In this document: in pieces, positions 1 through 6,430 of the stretch
Layout of the letters: each line of letters starts with the position of its first letter
Position numbering within the stretch: position 1 is the stretch's first letter
DNA from: JAVBKV01 sp031553885
GTDB lineage: Bacteria > Bacteroidota > Bacteroidia > Bacteroidales > Azobacteroidaceae
NCBI GenBank assembly: GCA_031553885.1
Contig: JAVBKV010000046.1
Coordinates: 1-32,409 of the forward strand
Length of the DNA stretch: 32,409 nt
Direction of reading: 5' to 3'
Notes under the pieces: generated by a model
Told to the model about the DNA's origin: nothing
Database searches by the model: none
What the model saw: only the letters and a program-made list of their open reading frames with translations
Program-made: the position numbers and the translations under genes

Positions 1-1052
1 ATTTTTCCACTGAATGTAGGATAATCACGAACGATAATCTCTTTCAGTTGCTCATACCCTCCTACTTCCACCATGTAGCTATACTTGTAGATAAAGCGGA
101 ACCAGAAAGTAAGAAAATTATCTTCCAATGTATAACGTACATTTTTCGTTTCCACCTTTGCAAAAATAGGGGTAACTTTAGATATCAAGCCATAATCATG
201 TTCCAACTTGGTAAGATACCCTCCAATTTCGCGGTTTACAATTGCCTCTATTTTTGCCCTTGTATTCTCACCTCTTGCAATGGACGAAAGGATGGTAAAG
301 TAGTTGGCATACTCTTTACCGAATTCCTCAATAAGCATATTTTTACCTTCCGGAATAAACGTTGAATCCTCTTTAACGATAGTATCCAGCATTGCTTCCA
401 GTGTATATGAACCGGAATCCATGAGAAGTTGGACATATTTGGCGACTCCTCCGGTGAAAGTGTACAGTGCCAGTAAGTCTTCCGAAGTATAATCAGGATT
501 GTGGTCTGCAAGAATTTCCTTCAATACGGATGTTTCAAACGGCCTAACCTTTAGCAGAGCGGTCGCACGACCAAACAACGGCTCTTTGGAATTTTGAAAT
601 ATCTTGTGCATTAACGAATGAACAGAACCGCTCAAAAGCAAGTTCATTTTACTTTGGTCTTTATTCACATCCCAGTAATGCTGGATGTCGCTATAAACCG
701 ACGGTGCAATATTGTAGAACTCCTGAAACTCATCAATAATCAGGTTGAAAGACCGTGTCTTTGAAAGCTCCATCAAGTACTTGAACAATTCTCCGAAACT
801 ATTAACCTCTCCCAGAATAGGAATGCCCAATTTGTCTTTTATTTCCTGTGCAAAATCCTGACATAAAAAAGGCTCGGCTTTCCGTGCAACAAAAAAATAG
901 AGTGTAGGTTGTCCTTCGGTAGCTTTTAATAACAGTTGAGTTTTACCAATACGTCTACGTCCAGTCACAACTGTCATTTGGGCATTCTCTAGCGAACGCT
1001 TTTGAGTATTCAACAGGTTCTTAATTTCTTTTTCTCTATTGTAAAATTCCAT
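1..1052 (-). CDS. AAA ATPase, DUF234-type (partial, 3' end outside window)
   Basis: Read on the minus strand, the frame opens at an ATG at 1052 and stays open to the window edge, so about 350 residues are seen and the C-terminus is missing. Near the N-terminus there is a P-loop, GRRRIGKT (residues 31-38), and a Walker B stretch NLIIDEFQEF (D107, E108). This is the layout of the bacterial/archaeal ATPase family (ATPase_2) that carries a C-terminal DUF234 domain. The later part (after about residue 250) has the winged-helix then DUF234-like pattern, including a phrase close to 'NFLSFWFRFIY'. Members are cytosolic ATPases of poorly known function, often carried by mobile or accessory DNA. The gene has its own promoter with a perfect palindrome across the likely transcription start. 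Family assignment is confident; the cellular role is unknown. Confidence 0.85.
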   Translation of the reverse strand, partial: MEFYNREKEIKNLLNTQKRSLENAQMTVVTGRRRIGKTQLLLKATEGQPTLYFFVARKAEPFLCQDFAQEIKDKLGIPILGEVNSFGELFKYLMELSKTRSFNLIIDEFQEFYNIAPSVYSDIQHYWDVNKDQSKMNLLLSGSVHSLMHKIFQNSKEPLFGRATALLKVRPFETSVLKEILADHNPDYTSEDLLALYTFTGGVAKYVQLLMDSGSYTLEAMLDTIVKEDSTFIPEGKNMLIEEFGKEYANYFTILSSIARGENTRAKIEAIVNREIGGYLTKLEHDYGLISKVTPIFAKVETKNVRYTLEDNFLTFWFRFIYKYSYMVEVGGYEQLKEIIVRDYPTFSGK

Positions 1053-1077
1053 ATTTATACATTTTACAGAAACCACC

Positions 1078-1112
1078 AGTTCCGAAATATGCATTTCGGA
1101 ACTGCAAATATA
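1078..1112 (-). promoter_or_regulatory. Promoter of the ATPase gene with palindrome over the start site
   Basis: On the minus strand TATATTTG (1112 to 1105) matches the Bacteroidetes -7 box TAnnTTTG. Immediately downstream lies a perfect 11-bp inverted repeat, AGTTCCGAAAT / ATTTCGGAACT with a 4-nt centre (1078-1103). The ATG follows at 1052. The palindrome would cover the first transcribed bases, so it could be an operator or a 5' UTR hairpin. The -7 match is seen; the regulatory role is inferred. Confidence 0.45.
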
Positions 1113-1463
1113 GAGAATACTTTTGAGAAAGGCAACATTTTGCTTTAGATTGAGTATTTGAGTAGGGTGTTACCCCATTTTTGCGCAATTACCTATATCA
1201 GGTAACTGTGCAAAATCATGGTAACTATGTGTCATTTCTATATTTTGTTTCTGTTATGCAGCATTTATAGTGCATTTCAGAAACAAAACAAGATATTCGG
1301 CCGAATCAGAATTATTTCTTCAGTTTGTGAACTAAACATTGAAAATAATCCAATGAATAGTTCTCGAAATGGAGATTTGATTTTGTCGGTTTTTAGCGAT
1401 GCACGGACTGTAGTTGCAGACCTATTATCAATTTTACCTCTTAATATTTAGATAACAATATTC
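1113..1463. other. Intergenic region with an imperfect 33-bp palindrome
   Basis: I see no convincing gene in this AT-rich stretch; the plus-strand frame at 1218-1451 has no recognisable protein features. It does contain an imperfect palindrome at 1181-1213, with arms TTGCGCAATTACCT (1181-1194) and AGGTAACTGTGCAA (1200-1213) that match at 12 of 14 positions around a 5-nt centre. A further GGTAAC copy lies just downstream at about 1220. It could be a protein-binding site or the remnant end of an insertion. Confidence 0.4.
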
Positions 1464-1751
1464 TTAGTTGAAAATTTTACTCAGATTCGTTTCGAATTTG
1501 GAAAAGTCAATTAGATTTATCAAGTCATCACATAAATTATTTATGAAATATTCTTCATTTATGTGCCTTTCCTCTAAATCCTTTTTCAACCTAAAATAAA
1601 ACTTTTTATCCGGATTGGATGGCTCTTTTGGATATTTCAGTTTGTGTTCTTTTATTAAAGTATCCAATGATTTGATTGTGAAATATTTATCATTCAATAT
1701 TTTTATTACTCCATCACTAATACCCTTTTGGGTATTATTTCGTGCATTCAA
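1464..1751 (-). CDS. Small hypothetical protein, divergent from hipB (doubtful)
   Basis: A 95-residue lysine- and asparagine-rich frame lies on the minus strand and is divergent from the hip operon. The composition looks protein-like (charged, helical, no membrane segment), and the hydrophobic spacing in the second half is plausible for a small folded protein. The only usable start is a TTG directly after an in-frame stop, there is no internal Met, and no family was recognised. The start region overlaps the hip operator array, so if expressed it would be influenced by HipB. It may equally be a remnant of a broken gene or a chance frame in AT-rich DNA. Confidence 0.3.
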   Translation of the reverse strand: MNARNNTQKGISDGVIKILNDKYFTIKSLDTLIKEHKLKYPKEPSNPDKKFYFRLKKDLEERHINEEYFINNLCDDLINLIDFSKFETNLSKIFN

Positions 1752-1815
1752 TCAAAAAGATACCCGAAAAGGTGTTATTTTAAAAATTATCATTATATTT
1801 GTACCCGGAAAGGTA
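1718..1815. promoter_or_regulatory. Three operator-like repeats TACC-N6-GGTA
   Basis: Three similar dyads lie in a row: TACCCTTTTGGGTA at 1721-1734 (extended to TAATACCC / GGGTATTA over 1718-1737), TACCCGAAAAGGTG at 1761-1774, and TACCCGGAAAGGTA at 1802-1815. Their starts are 40 and 41 bp apart, close to four helical turns, so all three would face the same side of the DNA. The last two bracket the hipB -7 box and the third ends 6 nt before the hipB ATG. E. coli HipB autoregulates through several dyads of this general type, so these are the natural HipB sites, though the sequence differs from the E. coli operator. Confidence 0.6.
1774..1801 (+). promoter_or_regulatory. Promoter of the hip operon
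   Basis: TATATTTG at 1794-1801 is an exact TAnnTTTG -7 box of the Bacteroidetes primary sigma factor. A T-rich stretch about 19 bp upstream (1774-1781) can serve as the weak -33 element. Operator-like dyads lie just upstream and just downstream, so a bound repressor would block polymerase. Confidence 0.5.
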
Positions 1816-1821
1816 TTGAAT

Positions 1822-2046
1822 ATGGATAATCTACCATTAAACGAATATGTGAAGACTAAGCGCAAAGCACTTGGAATCTCACGTGAAGAGTTTGCACAGA
1901 AAGCGGGCGTTGGACTACGTTTCCTGCGTGAACTGGAACAGGGTAAGGAAACCCTGAAAATGGACAAGGTAAATCAAGTATTAAAGTTATTCGGGGTGCA
2001 ATTGGGTGTTGTTTCGATGGACAGAAATAATCTGATAGAACAATGA
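1822..2046 (+). CDS. hipB: HipB-like antitoxin, XRE-family helix-turn-helix
   Basis: A 74-residue protein made almost entirely of an XRE/Cro-type helix-turn-helix domain (about residues 6-62): helix 2 around SREEFAQKAGV, recognition helix around GLRFLRELEQG, then the conserved TLKMDKVNQVLKLFG segment. The ATG at 1822 is chosen because it lies 6 nt after the third operator and because the longer upstream frame would run through the promoter. In this family HipB is the DNA-binding member that represses its own operon and sequesters the kinase. The stop overlaps the next start (ATGA), so translation is coupled to the HipS-like gene. Cytosolic. Family is certain; the partner role comes from the gene order. 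Confidence 0.85.
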   Translation: MDNLPLNEYVKTKRKALGISREEFAQKAGVGLRFLRELEQGKETLKMDKVNQVLKLFGVQLGVVSMDRNNLIEQ

Positions 2047-2366
2047 AACAGGCTAAAATATTTATGTACAACCATCCGGCGGGTACGCTCACCGAAGATG
2101 AGAACGGCTACACCTTTGTGTATGATACGGTCTATTTGGCAAGTAAAGACCCTGAACCGGTAAGCCTCACGTTGCCTTTGACCGATAAACCATTTGTTAG
2201 TAATGTGCTGCATCCTTTCTTCGACGGGCTTATTCCCGAAGGTTGGCTGTTGGATATTGTCGAAAAGAACTGGAAAATCAACAATCGCGACCGTATGTCT
2301 TTGCTGCTTGCCTGTTGCAAAGATTGTATCGGGGCGGTAAGTGTTCAACCTATTCAAGCGAAATAA
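2043..2366 (+). CDS. hipS: HipS-like protein: stand-alone HipA N-terminal subdomain
   Basis: This 107-residue protein matches only the N-terminal subdomain of HipA kinases (Couple_hipA region). It shows the motif F-F-D-G-L-I-P-E-G-W (residues 59-68) and, near the end, the phrase CCKDCIGAVSVQP, which in full-length HipA leads into the kinase fold. Here the frame stops at 2366 and the kinase begins 2 nt later as a separate gene. In the E. coli O127 HipBST system the corresponding small protein HipS acts as the antitoxin of the HipT kinase, inserting a Trp near the active site; W68 of the IPEGW motif is a candidate equivalent, which is inference. Start overlaps hipB by 4 nt. Split HipA genes are widespread in Bacteroidota, so this is unlikely to be a recent frameshift. 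Confidence 0.8.
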   Translation: MKQAKIFMYNHPAGTLTEDENGYTFVYDTVYLASKDPEPVSLTLPLTDKPFVSNVLHPFFDGLIPEGWLLDIVEKNWKINNRDRMSLLLACCKDCIGAVSVQPIQAK

Positions 2367-2368
2367 TC

Positions 2369-3304
2369 ATGGAAAGATGCTTATACTGTTATCAACCGTT
2401 GGAACAGGGACAGGTTGATTTTCATCCGCAATGTTCAAAGAAAATATTTGGAACTGCCATCCCGCCTGTTCTTCCATACACAAAAGCCGATATAGAATCG
2501 TTGGCATTGGAAGTAGTGCGTTCACAAGTTACGATTACAGGCGTTCAGCCGAAATTGTCGGTTGACTTGGAAAAAGGAAAAGGGAGCGAAAGACGTTTCA
2601 CGATAGTAGGTTTATGGGGAGAATATATCCTCAAACCACAAACGGAACAATATCCGTCGCTTCCCGAAAATGAAGATTTAACCATGCATCTGGCATCGCT
2701 TGCCCGTATAAAAACAGTTCCCCATTCCCTGATACGGTTTCAGGATGGTTCATTGGCATATATTACCAAACGGATAGACCGCAACAAGAAAGGCGGTAAA
2801 ATACCAATGGAAGATATGTGTCAACTGACGGAAAAACTGACCGAACAAAAATACAAAGGTTCCCATGAGCAAATTGCCAAAAAGATAGTGGAGTTCTCGG
2901 CTTATCCGGTGCTGGATTTAATCAACTATTTCGAGGTGCTTTTGTTCTGCTACCTGACCGGAAATGCAGACATGCACCTGAAAAATTTTTCACTTTACAA
3001 AAAGATAGGAGAATGTGTTTTGGCTCCGGCTTATGACCTCTTATCCACTAAACTGGTCATTCCACAAGATAACGAAGAACTGGCATTGACGTTGAACGGC
3101 AAAAAACGCAAGCTGAAGAAAGCCGATTTTGACAGCCTCTTAAAAACAATGAAAGTCGATGATAAAGCAATCGAAAATGTATATGACAAATTCAGGAAGG
3201 TAATCCCCGAATGGCTTGTATTTGTAGATTCTTCGTTCTTGCCGGATGAAATGAAAGCGGATTATAAAGCATTGATACAGGAAAGAGCGAGTATTTTGGA
3301 TTGA
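2369..3304 (+). CDS. hipT: HipT-like Ser/Thr kinase toxin (HipA C-terminal kinase)
   Basis: 311 residues. The N-terminus has a possible zinc knuckle C4-x2-C7...H19-x2-C22, absent from E. coli HipA. The Gly-rich loop region reads T55-I-T-G-V-Q-P-K-L-S64, where HipA has its autophosphorylated Ser150 and HipT has Ser-Ile-Ser; here both positions are Thr. The catalytic loop N-A-D201-M-H-L-K-N206 and the metal motif A-Y-D223-L are intact, so an active kinase is expected. Known relatives phosphorylate aminoacyl-tRNA synthetases (GltX for HipA, TrpS for HipT) and arrest growth; the target here is unknown. The ATG at 2369 is preferred over longer in-frame starts because those overlap hipS and would add residues unlike the family. 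Third gene of the hip operon, likely repressed by HipB. Confidence 0.85.
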   Translation: MERCLYCYQPLEQGQVDFHPQCSKKIFGTAIPPVLPYTKADIESLALEVVRSQVTITGVQPKLSVDLEKGKGSERRFTIVGLWGEYILKPQTEQYPSLPENEDLTMHLASLARIKTVPHSLIRFQDGSLAYITKRIDRNKKGGKIPMEDMCQLTEKLTEQKYKGSHEQIAKKIVEFSAYPVLDLINYFEVLLFCYLTGNADMHLKNFSLYKKIGECVLAPAYDLLSTKLVIPQDNEELALTLNGKKRKLKKADFDSLLKTMKVDDKAIENVYDKFRKVIPEWLVFVDSSFLPDEMKADYKALIQERASILD

Positions 3305-3370
3305 TTCAAGCCAACTTCCGCAGCCCCATTCCACTACCGGACAATTCTTAAAACGGGTCTATCCAACCGC

Positions 3371-3378
3371 TATATTTG
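3371..3378 (+). promoter_or_regulatory. -7 box before the helix-turn-helix pair
   Basis: TATATTTG is an exact TAnnTTTG match, 30 nt before the ATG at 3409. It would give the two helix-turn-helix genes a transcription start separate from the hip operon. Confidence 0.45.
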
Positions 3379-3408
3379 TTGGCAAAACGAATAAATACCG
3401 TCAACAAT

Positions 3409-3696
3409 ATGGATTTAGTAGCAATAGAACGTGAATCTTTCGACGCATTCAGAAAGAAGCTCCGGCAAATTATTTCATTGGTACCGAAGCAACCTTCTTC
3501 CAACCTTCAACCGATAGAACAGGAATGGATAGAAGGGAAAGAACTTGCCGCTTCCTTGAACATTACCCTTCGCCGCTTGCAATACCTTCGGGAAAGCGGC
3601 AAACTCTCCTTTTCTACGCTCGGAAAGAAAACCTATTACCGGATTTCCGAAGTAAAATCCTTGTTGGAACAAAGTAGTATCAATGCTAAAAAATAA
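3409..3696 (+). CDS. Helix-turn-helix domain protein (excisionase/regulator type)
   Basis: 95 residues. After an N-terminal, largely helical stretch, the C-terminal half (from about residue 40) has the DNA-binding pattern typical of the Bacteroidetes 'helix-turn-helix domain-containing protein' family: W-I-E-G-K-E-L-A-A-S-L-N-I, then RRLQYLRESGKL, then a wing ending YYRISEVKSLL. Related proteins act as excisionases (Xis) or regulators of integrative elements, and pairs of such genes next to an integrase are common. The ATG at 3409 is used; an upstream TTG (3376) would start inside the promoter. It is followed by a second member of the same family and faces a tyrosine recombinase. Confidence 0.75.
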   Translation: MDLVAIERESFDAFRKKLRQIISLVPKQPSSNLQPIEQEWIEGKELAASLNITLRRLQYLRESGKLSFSTLGKKTYYRISEVKSLLEQSSINAKK

Positions 3697-3700
3697 TCCG

Positions 3701-3994
3701 ATGGAACTATATACCAACGACGACAACAGGGAACTTTTGCAAGCGTTAAACGATGTGTTGCCACATATCGAAGAAGCCTTGAAAAACAATAAACCGCTTT
3801 TCGATGGAGAGCGCTACCTGACAAGTGAAGAACTTTGCTCTATCCTGAAACTAAGTCGGCGCACGCTACAGGACTACCGCAACAACGAAATTTTACCGTT
3901 TATCCAGTTGCCGGGGAAAGTCCTGTTTCGTGAATCCGACATCAAAAAAATTTTGGAAGAACGCTTCCGACCTGCATACAACAACAGTCTATGA
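3701..3994 (+). CDS. Second helix-turn-helix domain protein (MerR-like excisionase type)
   Basis: 97 residues. The middle contains the family motif L-T-S-E-E-L-C-S-I-L-K-L-S-R-R-T-L-Q-D-Y-R, then NNEILPFIQLPGKVLFRESDI, which is the excisionase/MerR-like winged helix that recognises element DNA. Start could be ATG 3683, overlapping the previous gene by 14 nt, or ATG 3701, four nt after its stop; 3701 is chosen as it leaves no overlap and gives a typical N-terminus. The last 6 nt overlap the 3' end of the convergent integrase gene, which fits a compact recombination module. Role in excision or its control is inferred from family and position. Confidence 0.75.
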   Translation: MELYTNDDNRELLQALNDVLPHIEEALKNNKPLFDGERYLTSEELCSILKLSRRTLQDYRNNEILPFIQLPGKVLFRESDIKKILEERFRPAYNNSL

Positions 3995-5206
3995 CATTCT
4001 TTCCCTTACGTTCTGCATATCTTCCAAAATACTTTGGTCTAATACTTTTGCATAACGTTGTGTCATTCTAGTACTGGTATGCCCCAACATTTTCGCTACA
4101 TTTTCCAACGAAACATTATTAGCCAGCGTGACCACGGTCGAAAACGTGTATCGGCCGGTGTGAGTCGTCAGCTTCTTCTTAATTCCGCACACATCGGCCA
4201 GTTCCTTCAGATAACTGTTCATCTTTTGATTCGATAAAACAGGTAATAACTTTCCGCTTTTCTTGCATAACGGATGCTCCTTGTACTTTTCTAAAATCTG
4301 AATAGGAATATCCAACAACGGAACGTTACACATGACATTTGTTTTCTGTCTTGCCTTGCGAATCCATAAATTTCCCTGATTATCCTCTACAATGTGTTCG
4401 GCCTTTAGTTCCGACAGGTCGATGAACGCCAATCCGCTATAACACTGGAAGAGGAAAGCATCACGCACCAACTCCATGCGCGGAATTTCAAACGTCTTTT
4501 TCCAAAGTACATTCAATTCTTCTTTTGTCAGGAAGTCCTTGTGAACTTCTGGTTCATGGAAACGGATATTGGAAAACGGATTCTTACTCATCCAATCGTT
4601 GGCAATCGCCAGATTGGTAATCTTCTTAACGGCTTTCATGTAGCGGATAAGCGTATTCTCCTGCAAGTCCTTTTCTGTTTTCAGGAAATGGATATAGTCT
4701 TGGATAATAGCATGGGTAAGCTCTTTCAACGGAATATCTTTCATATGATACTTCTTCAAAGCCATTTCACGGAAATACTTCAAACAGGTATCGAAGCGGG
4801 AAACGGTTACTTTGGCATAATCCTTCCCGATAAGTTCCCGACACTTGTCGTTATGTTCCTGAAAAACTTCAAAGAATAATTTGTGTTCATTATCCAGCCC
4901 TAAAAACTTTCGCTTGATTTCATACGGATTGATAAGTTTATCTTCCTGCTCCATTGTCCGGTGGATGTCGAACAAACGAAGTTTCACCGATTCCAGATAA
5001 CGGTTGATTTCCAACGATGCGGCATCCTTGCCCGTACACCGTTCTTTCTTCTGATTCCATTGAGCAGCCTTTACGGTTCTTTTTAATTGGATTTCTGCCA
5101 ACTGTCCTGCAATGGAGATTCTCAACATGATGGGTGTTTCACCCGATTTCACTGTTCGTGTTTTCCTGATAAAGAAAAGCACATTAAATGTCTGTCTCAT
5201 ACTCAA
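3989..5206 (-). CDS. Tyrosine recombinase / integrase
   Basis: 405 residues with the three-part layout of Bacteroidetes integrases: an N-terminal arm-binding domain (about 1-100), a SAM-like core-binding domain (about 105-210) and the catalytic domain (about 225-400). Visible catalytic residues are K288 (beta-hairpin region RQKTN), H349-T-G-R352, the second His in LGH376 and the nucleophile Y385 in RYAKV. The first Arg of the usual R-K-H-R-H-Y set is missing: the motif reads YSGLA260FIDL. Loss of Arg I is known from IntDOT of CTnDOT, so activity is still expected. The gene lies at one end of the element, next to a host gene without its 5' part, as expected for an integrase beside its attachment site. 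The target site is not defined here. Confidence 0.9.
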   Translation of the reverse strand: MSMRQTFNVLFFIRKTRTVKSGETPIMLRISIAGQLAEIQLKRTVKAAQWNQKKERCTGKDAASLEINRYLESVKLRLFDIHRTMEQEDKLINPYEIKRKFLGLDNEHKLFFEVFQEHNDKCRELIGKDYAKVTVSRFDTCLKYFREMALKKYHMKDIPLKELTHAIIQDYIHFLKTEKDLQENTLIRYMKAVKKITNLAIANDWMSKNPFSNIRFHEPEVHKDFLTKEELNVLWKKTFEIPRMELVRDAFLFQCYSGLAFIDLSELKAEHIVEDNQGNLWIRKARQKTNVMCNVPLLDIPIQILEKYKEHPLCKKSGKLLPVLSNQKMNSYLKELADVCGIKKKLTTHTGRYTFSTVVTLANNVSLENVAKMLGHTSTRMTQRYAKVLDQSILEDMQNVRERMS

Positions 5207-5383
5207 AAAAATAATGGGTTAAAGATACTTCAACCGTGTAAAATGAAGAGTATATAACGATAAGACAACCAGCGACTTAAGAGGCTATTCGTGGACACTT
5301 TTTCGAGGACTAAAAAATGTACACGATTTAGTCCAGCGAAACTGCCTGATTTTGCTAAAAAAGTGGGGATTTGTAGAAAATAA
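5207..5383. other. Presumed element terminus with short inverted repeats
   Basis: This is non-coding DNA between the integrase start and the truncated reading frame. It contains GGACTAAA / TTTAGTCC (5307-5314 and 5327-5334), a perfect 8-bp inverted repeat with a 12-nt centre. Integrase arm-type or core sites would be expected in this interval. The exact attachment site cannot be fixed without the other end of the element. Confidence 0.35.
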
Positions 5384-5416
5384 AAATCCCTGAAACGTCT
5401 GTATTTCAGGGATTTT
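5383..5416. terminator. 13-bp perfect hairpin flanked by A and T runs
   Basis: AAAATCCCTGAAA (5383-5395) and TTTCAGGGATTTT (5404-5416) form a perfect 13-bp stem with an 8-nt loop. The A-rich left and T-rich right ends suit a bidirectional intrinsic terminator. It sits just before the frame that lacks its start, so it may mark the element end or isolate it from the host gene. The hairpin is seen; the role is inferred. Confidence 0.5.
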
Positions 5417-5422
5417 CCAATT

Positions 5423-6406
5423 TTGAAGTCTTTTTTAAGTGGTGCCTATACGGCACCTGATCCTCTGATGGTAAACTATTTTTATGATATCAACGGAATC
5501 TACGAAACGGTTTGTCCTACTGAAATGGGAGATGCCTATTGTCGCCAGATCGATGCGGAAGATAGTGATCCGACTGTGTTTTACATGCTGGCTTACCATT
5601 ATTATAAGAAAACAAACGACGCCTCCTGGTTCAAACAGCCTGACGTTCGTCTGAAACTGGAAGGGCTTGCCCGCTTGGTTTATGAAAGACTCTATTTTTC
5701 GGACCCTTATTGGCTGACTAATGCCAAGCGTACATACGCTGTAATGTATACGATGGATAATTCGGAGGTTTATGCGGGCATGCTGGCTTTCCTGAATATA
5801 GAACAGGAAATTTATGCTTCAGAACCGGTAACCGAACATACCAGCATTGCAATAGCCGGAGCCAATGAAATGCTGGCGATTAAAGAGGCGATTTTCAGAC
5901 ATAAAATGTATCCGGATCCCTCCCTGACTTATGCTACAGGAGACTTAAACTATAACAGCTATAAGATTTTTGGAAATCCGTTGGATTGTTGCAGCGGTTA
6001 CCTGAATGCCGAATCCATGTATCAGTTTACGCCGGCTACCTGGCCGCCTATTTTCGGGGTAGATACGGATTTTAATTCTGCTCCGGCTTCTTACATGCGT
6101 ACCATGATTGATAAGTCCATGTCCGGCTGGTACAAGGAAGACTGGTATTTGTCGGCTGCTTCCACTGGTTTCTGGGGAACATCCGTCGGATACTATTTCT
6201 GTATGTCAAGTAATTCGGATGATCGCAGCAAAGCGAAGGAACAAGCTCAGTATGCTTCTGCATCTGGTTTTAAACCGTATAGTACTGATGGAGCCAGTTT
6301 AATTTCGGATGCCGGCTGGTTGTTAATGACACTGGGAATGATCAACAATAATATTGATCCGGCTACGCCTGGAGCCGCTGATCGCTATACCTTATACAAA
6401 TATTAA
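5423..6406 (+). pseudogene. C-terminal part of an unrecognised protein, 5' truncated
   Basis: The frame is open from 5384 to 6406 but has no credible start: the first candidate is a TTG at 5423 and the first ATG (5468) lies inside what already looks like coherent protein. There is no signal peptide, although the neighbouring products are secreted. About 310 residues remain, rich in Tyr, Trp and Asp, with many helix-like stretches. The fold may be an alpha-helical barrel of the glycosidase type, but I recognise no catalytic motif. The frame begins abruptly a few bases after the hairpin that borders the integrase region. The simplest reading is that the mobile element inserted in this gene and the 5' part lies at the other end of the element, outside the window. 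The stop is 24 nt before the giant secreted protein, so the two were probably co-transcribed. Confidence 0.6.
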
Positions 6407-6430
6407 TCAAAACAAATTCAATGGACTAAT

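Noticed and set aside
1218..1451. 77-residue plus-strand frame
   Set aside because: No family, no promoter or ribosome-site support, and its composition looks like chance AT-rich sequence.
2043..3304. hipA broken by a sequencing error or frameshift
   Set aside because: The N-terminal frame ends cleanly and the kinase has its own start with a Cys/His cluster not found in full-length HipA, so natural two-gene organisation is more likely.
3376..3408. TTG start for the first helix-turn-helix protein
   Set aside because: It lies inside the likely promoter and the ATG at 3409 gives the usual family length.
5207..5422. A CTnDOT-type attachment core
   Set aside because: I looked for a GTAnnTTTGC-like core and found no convincing match; without the other junction the site cannot be named.
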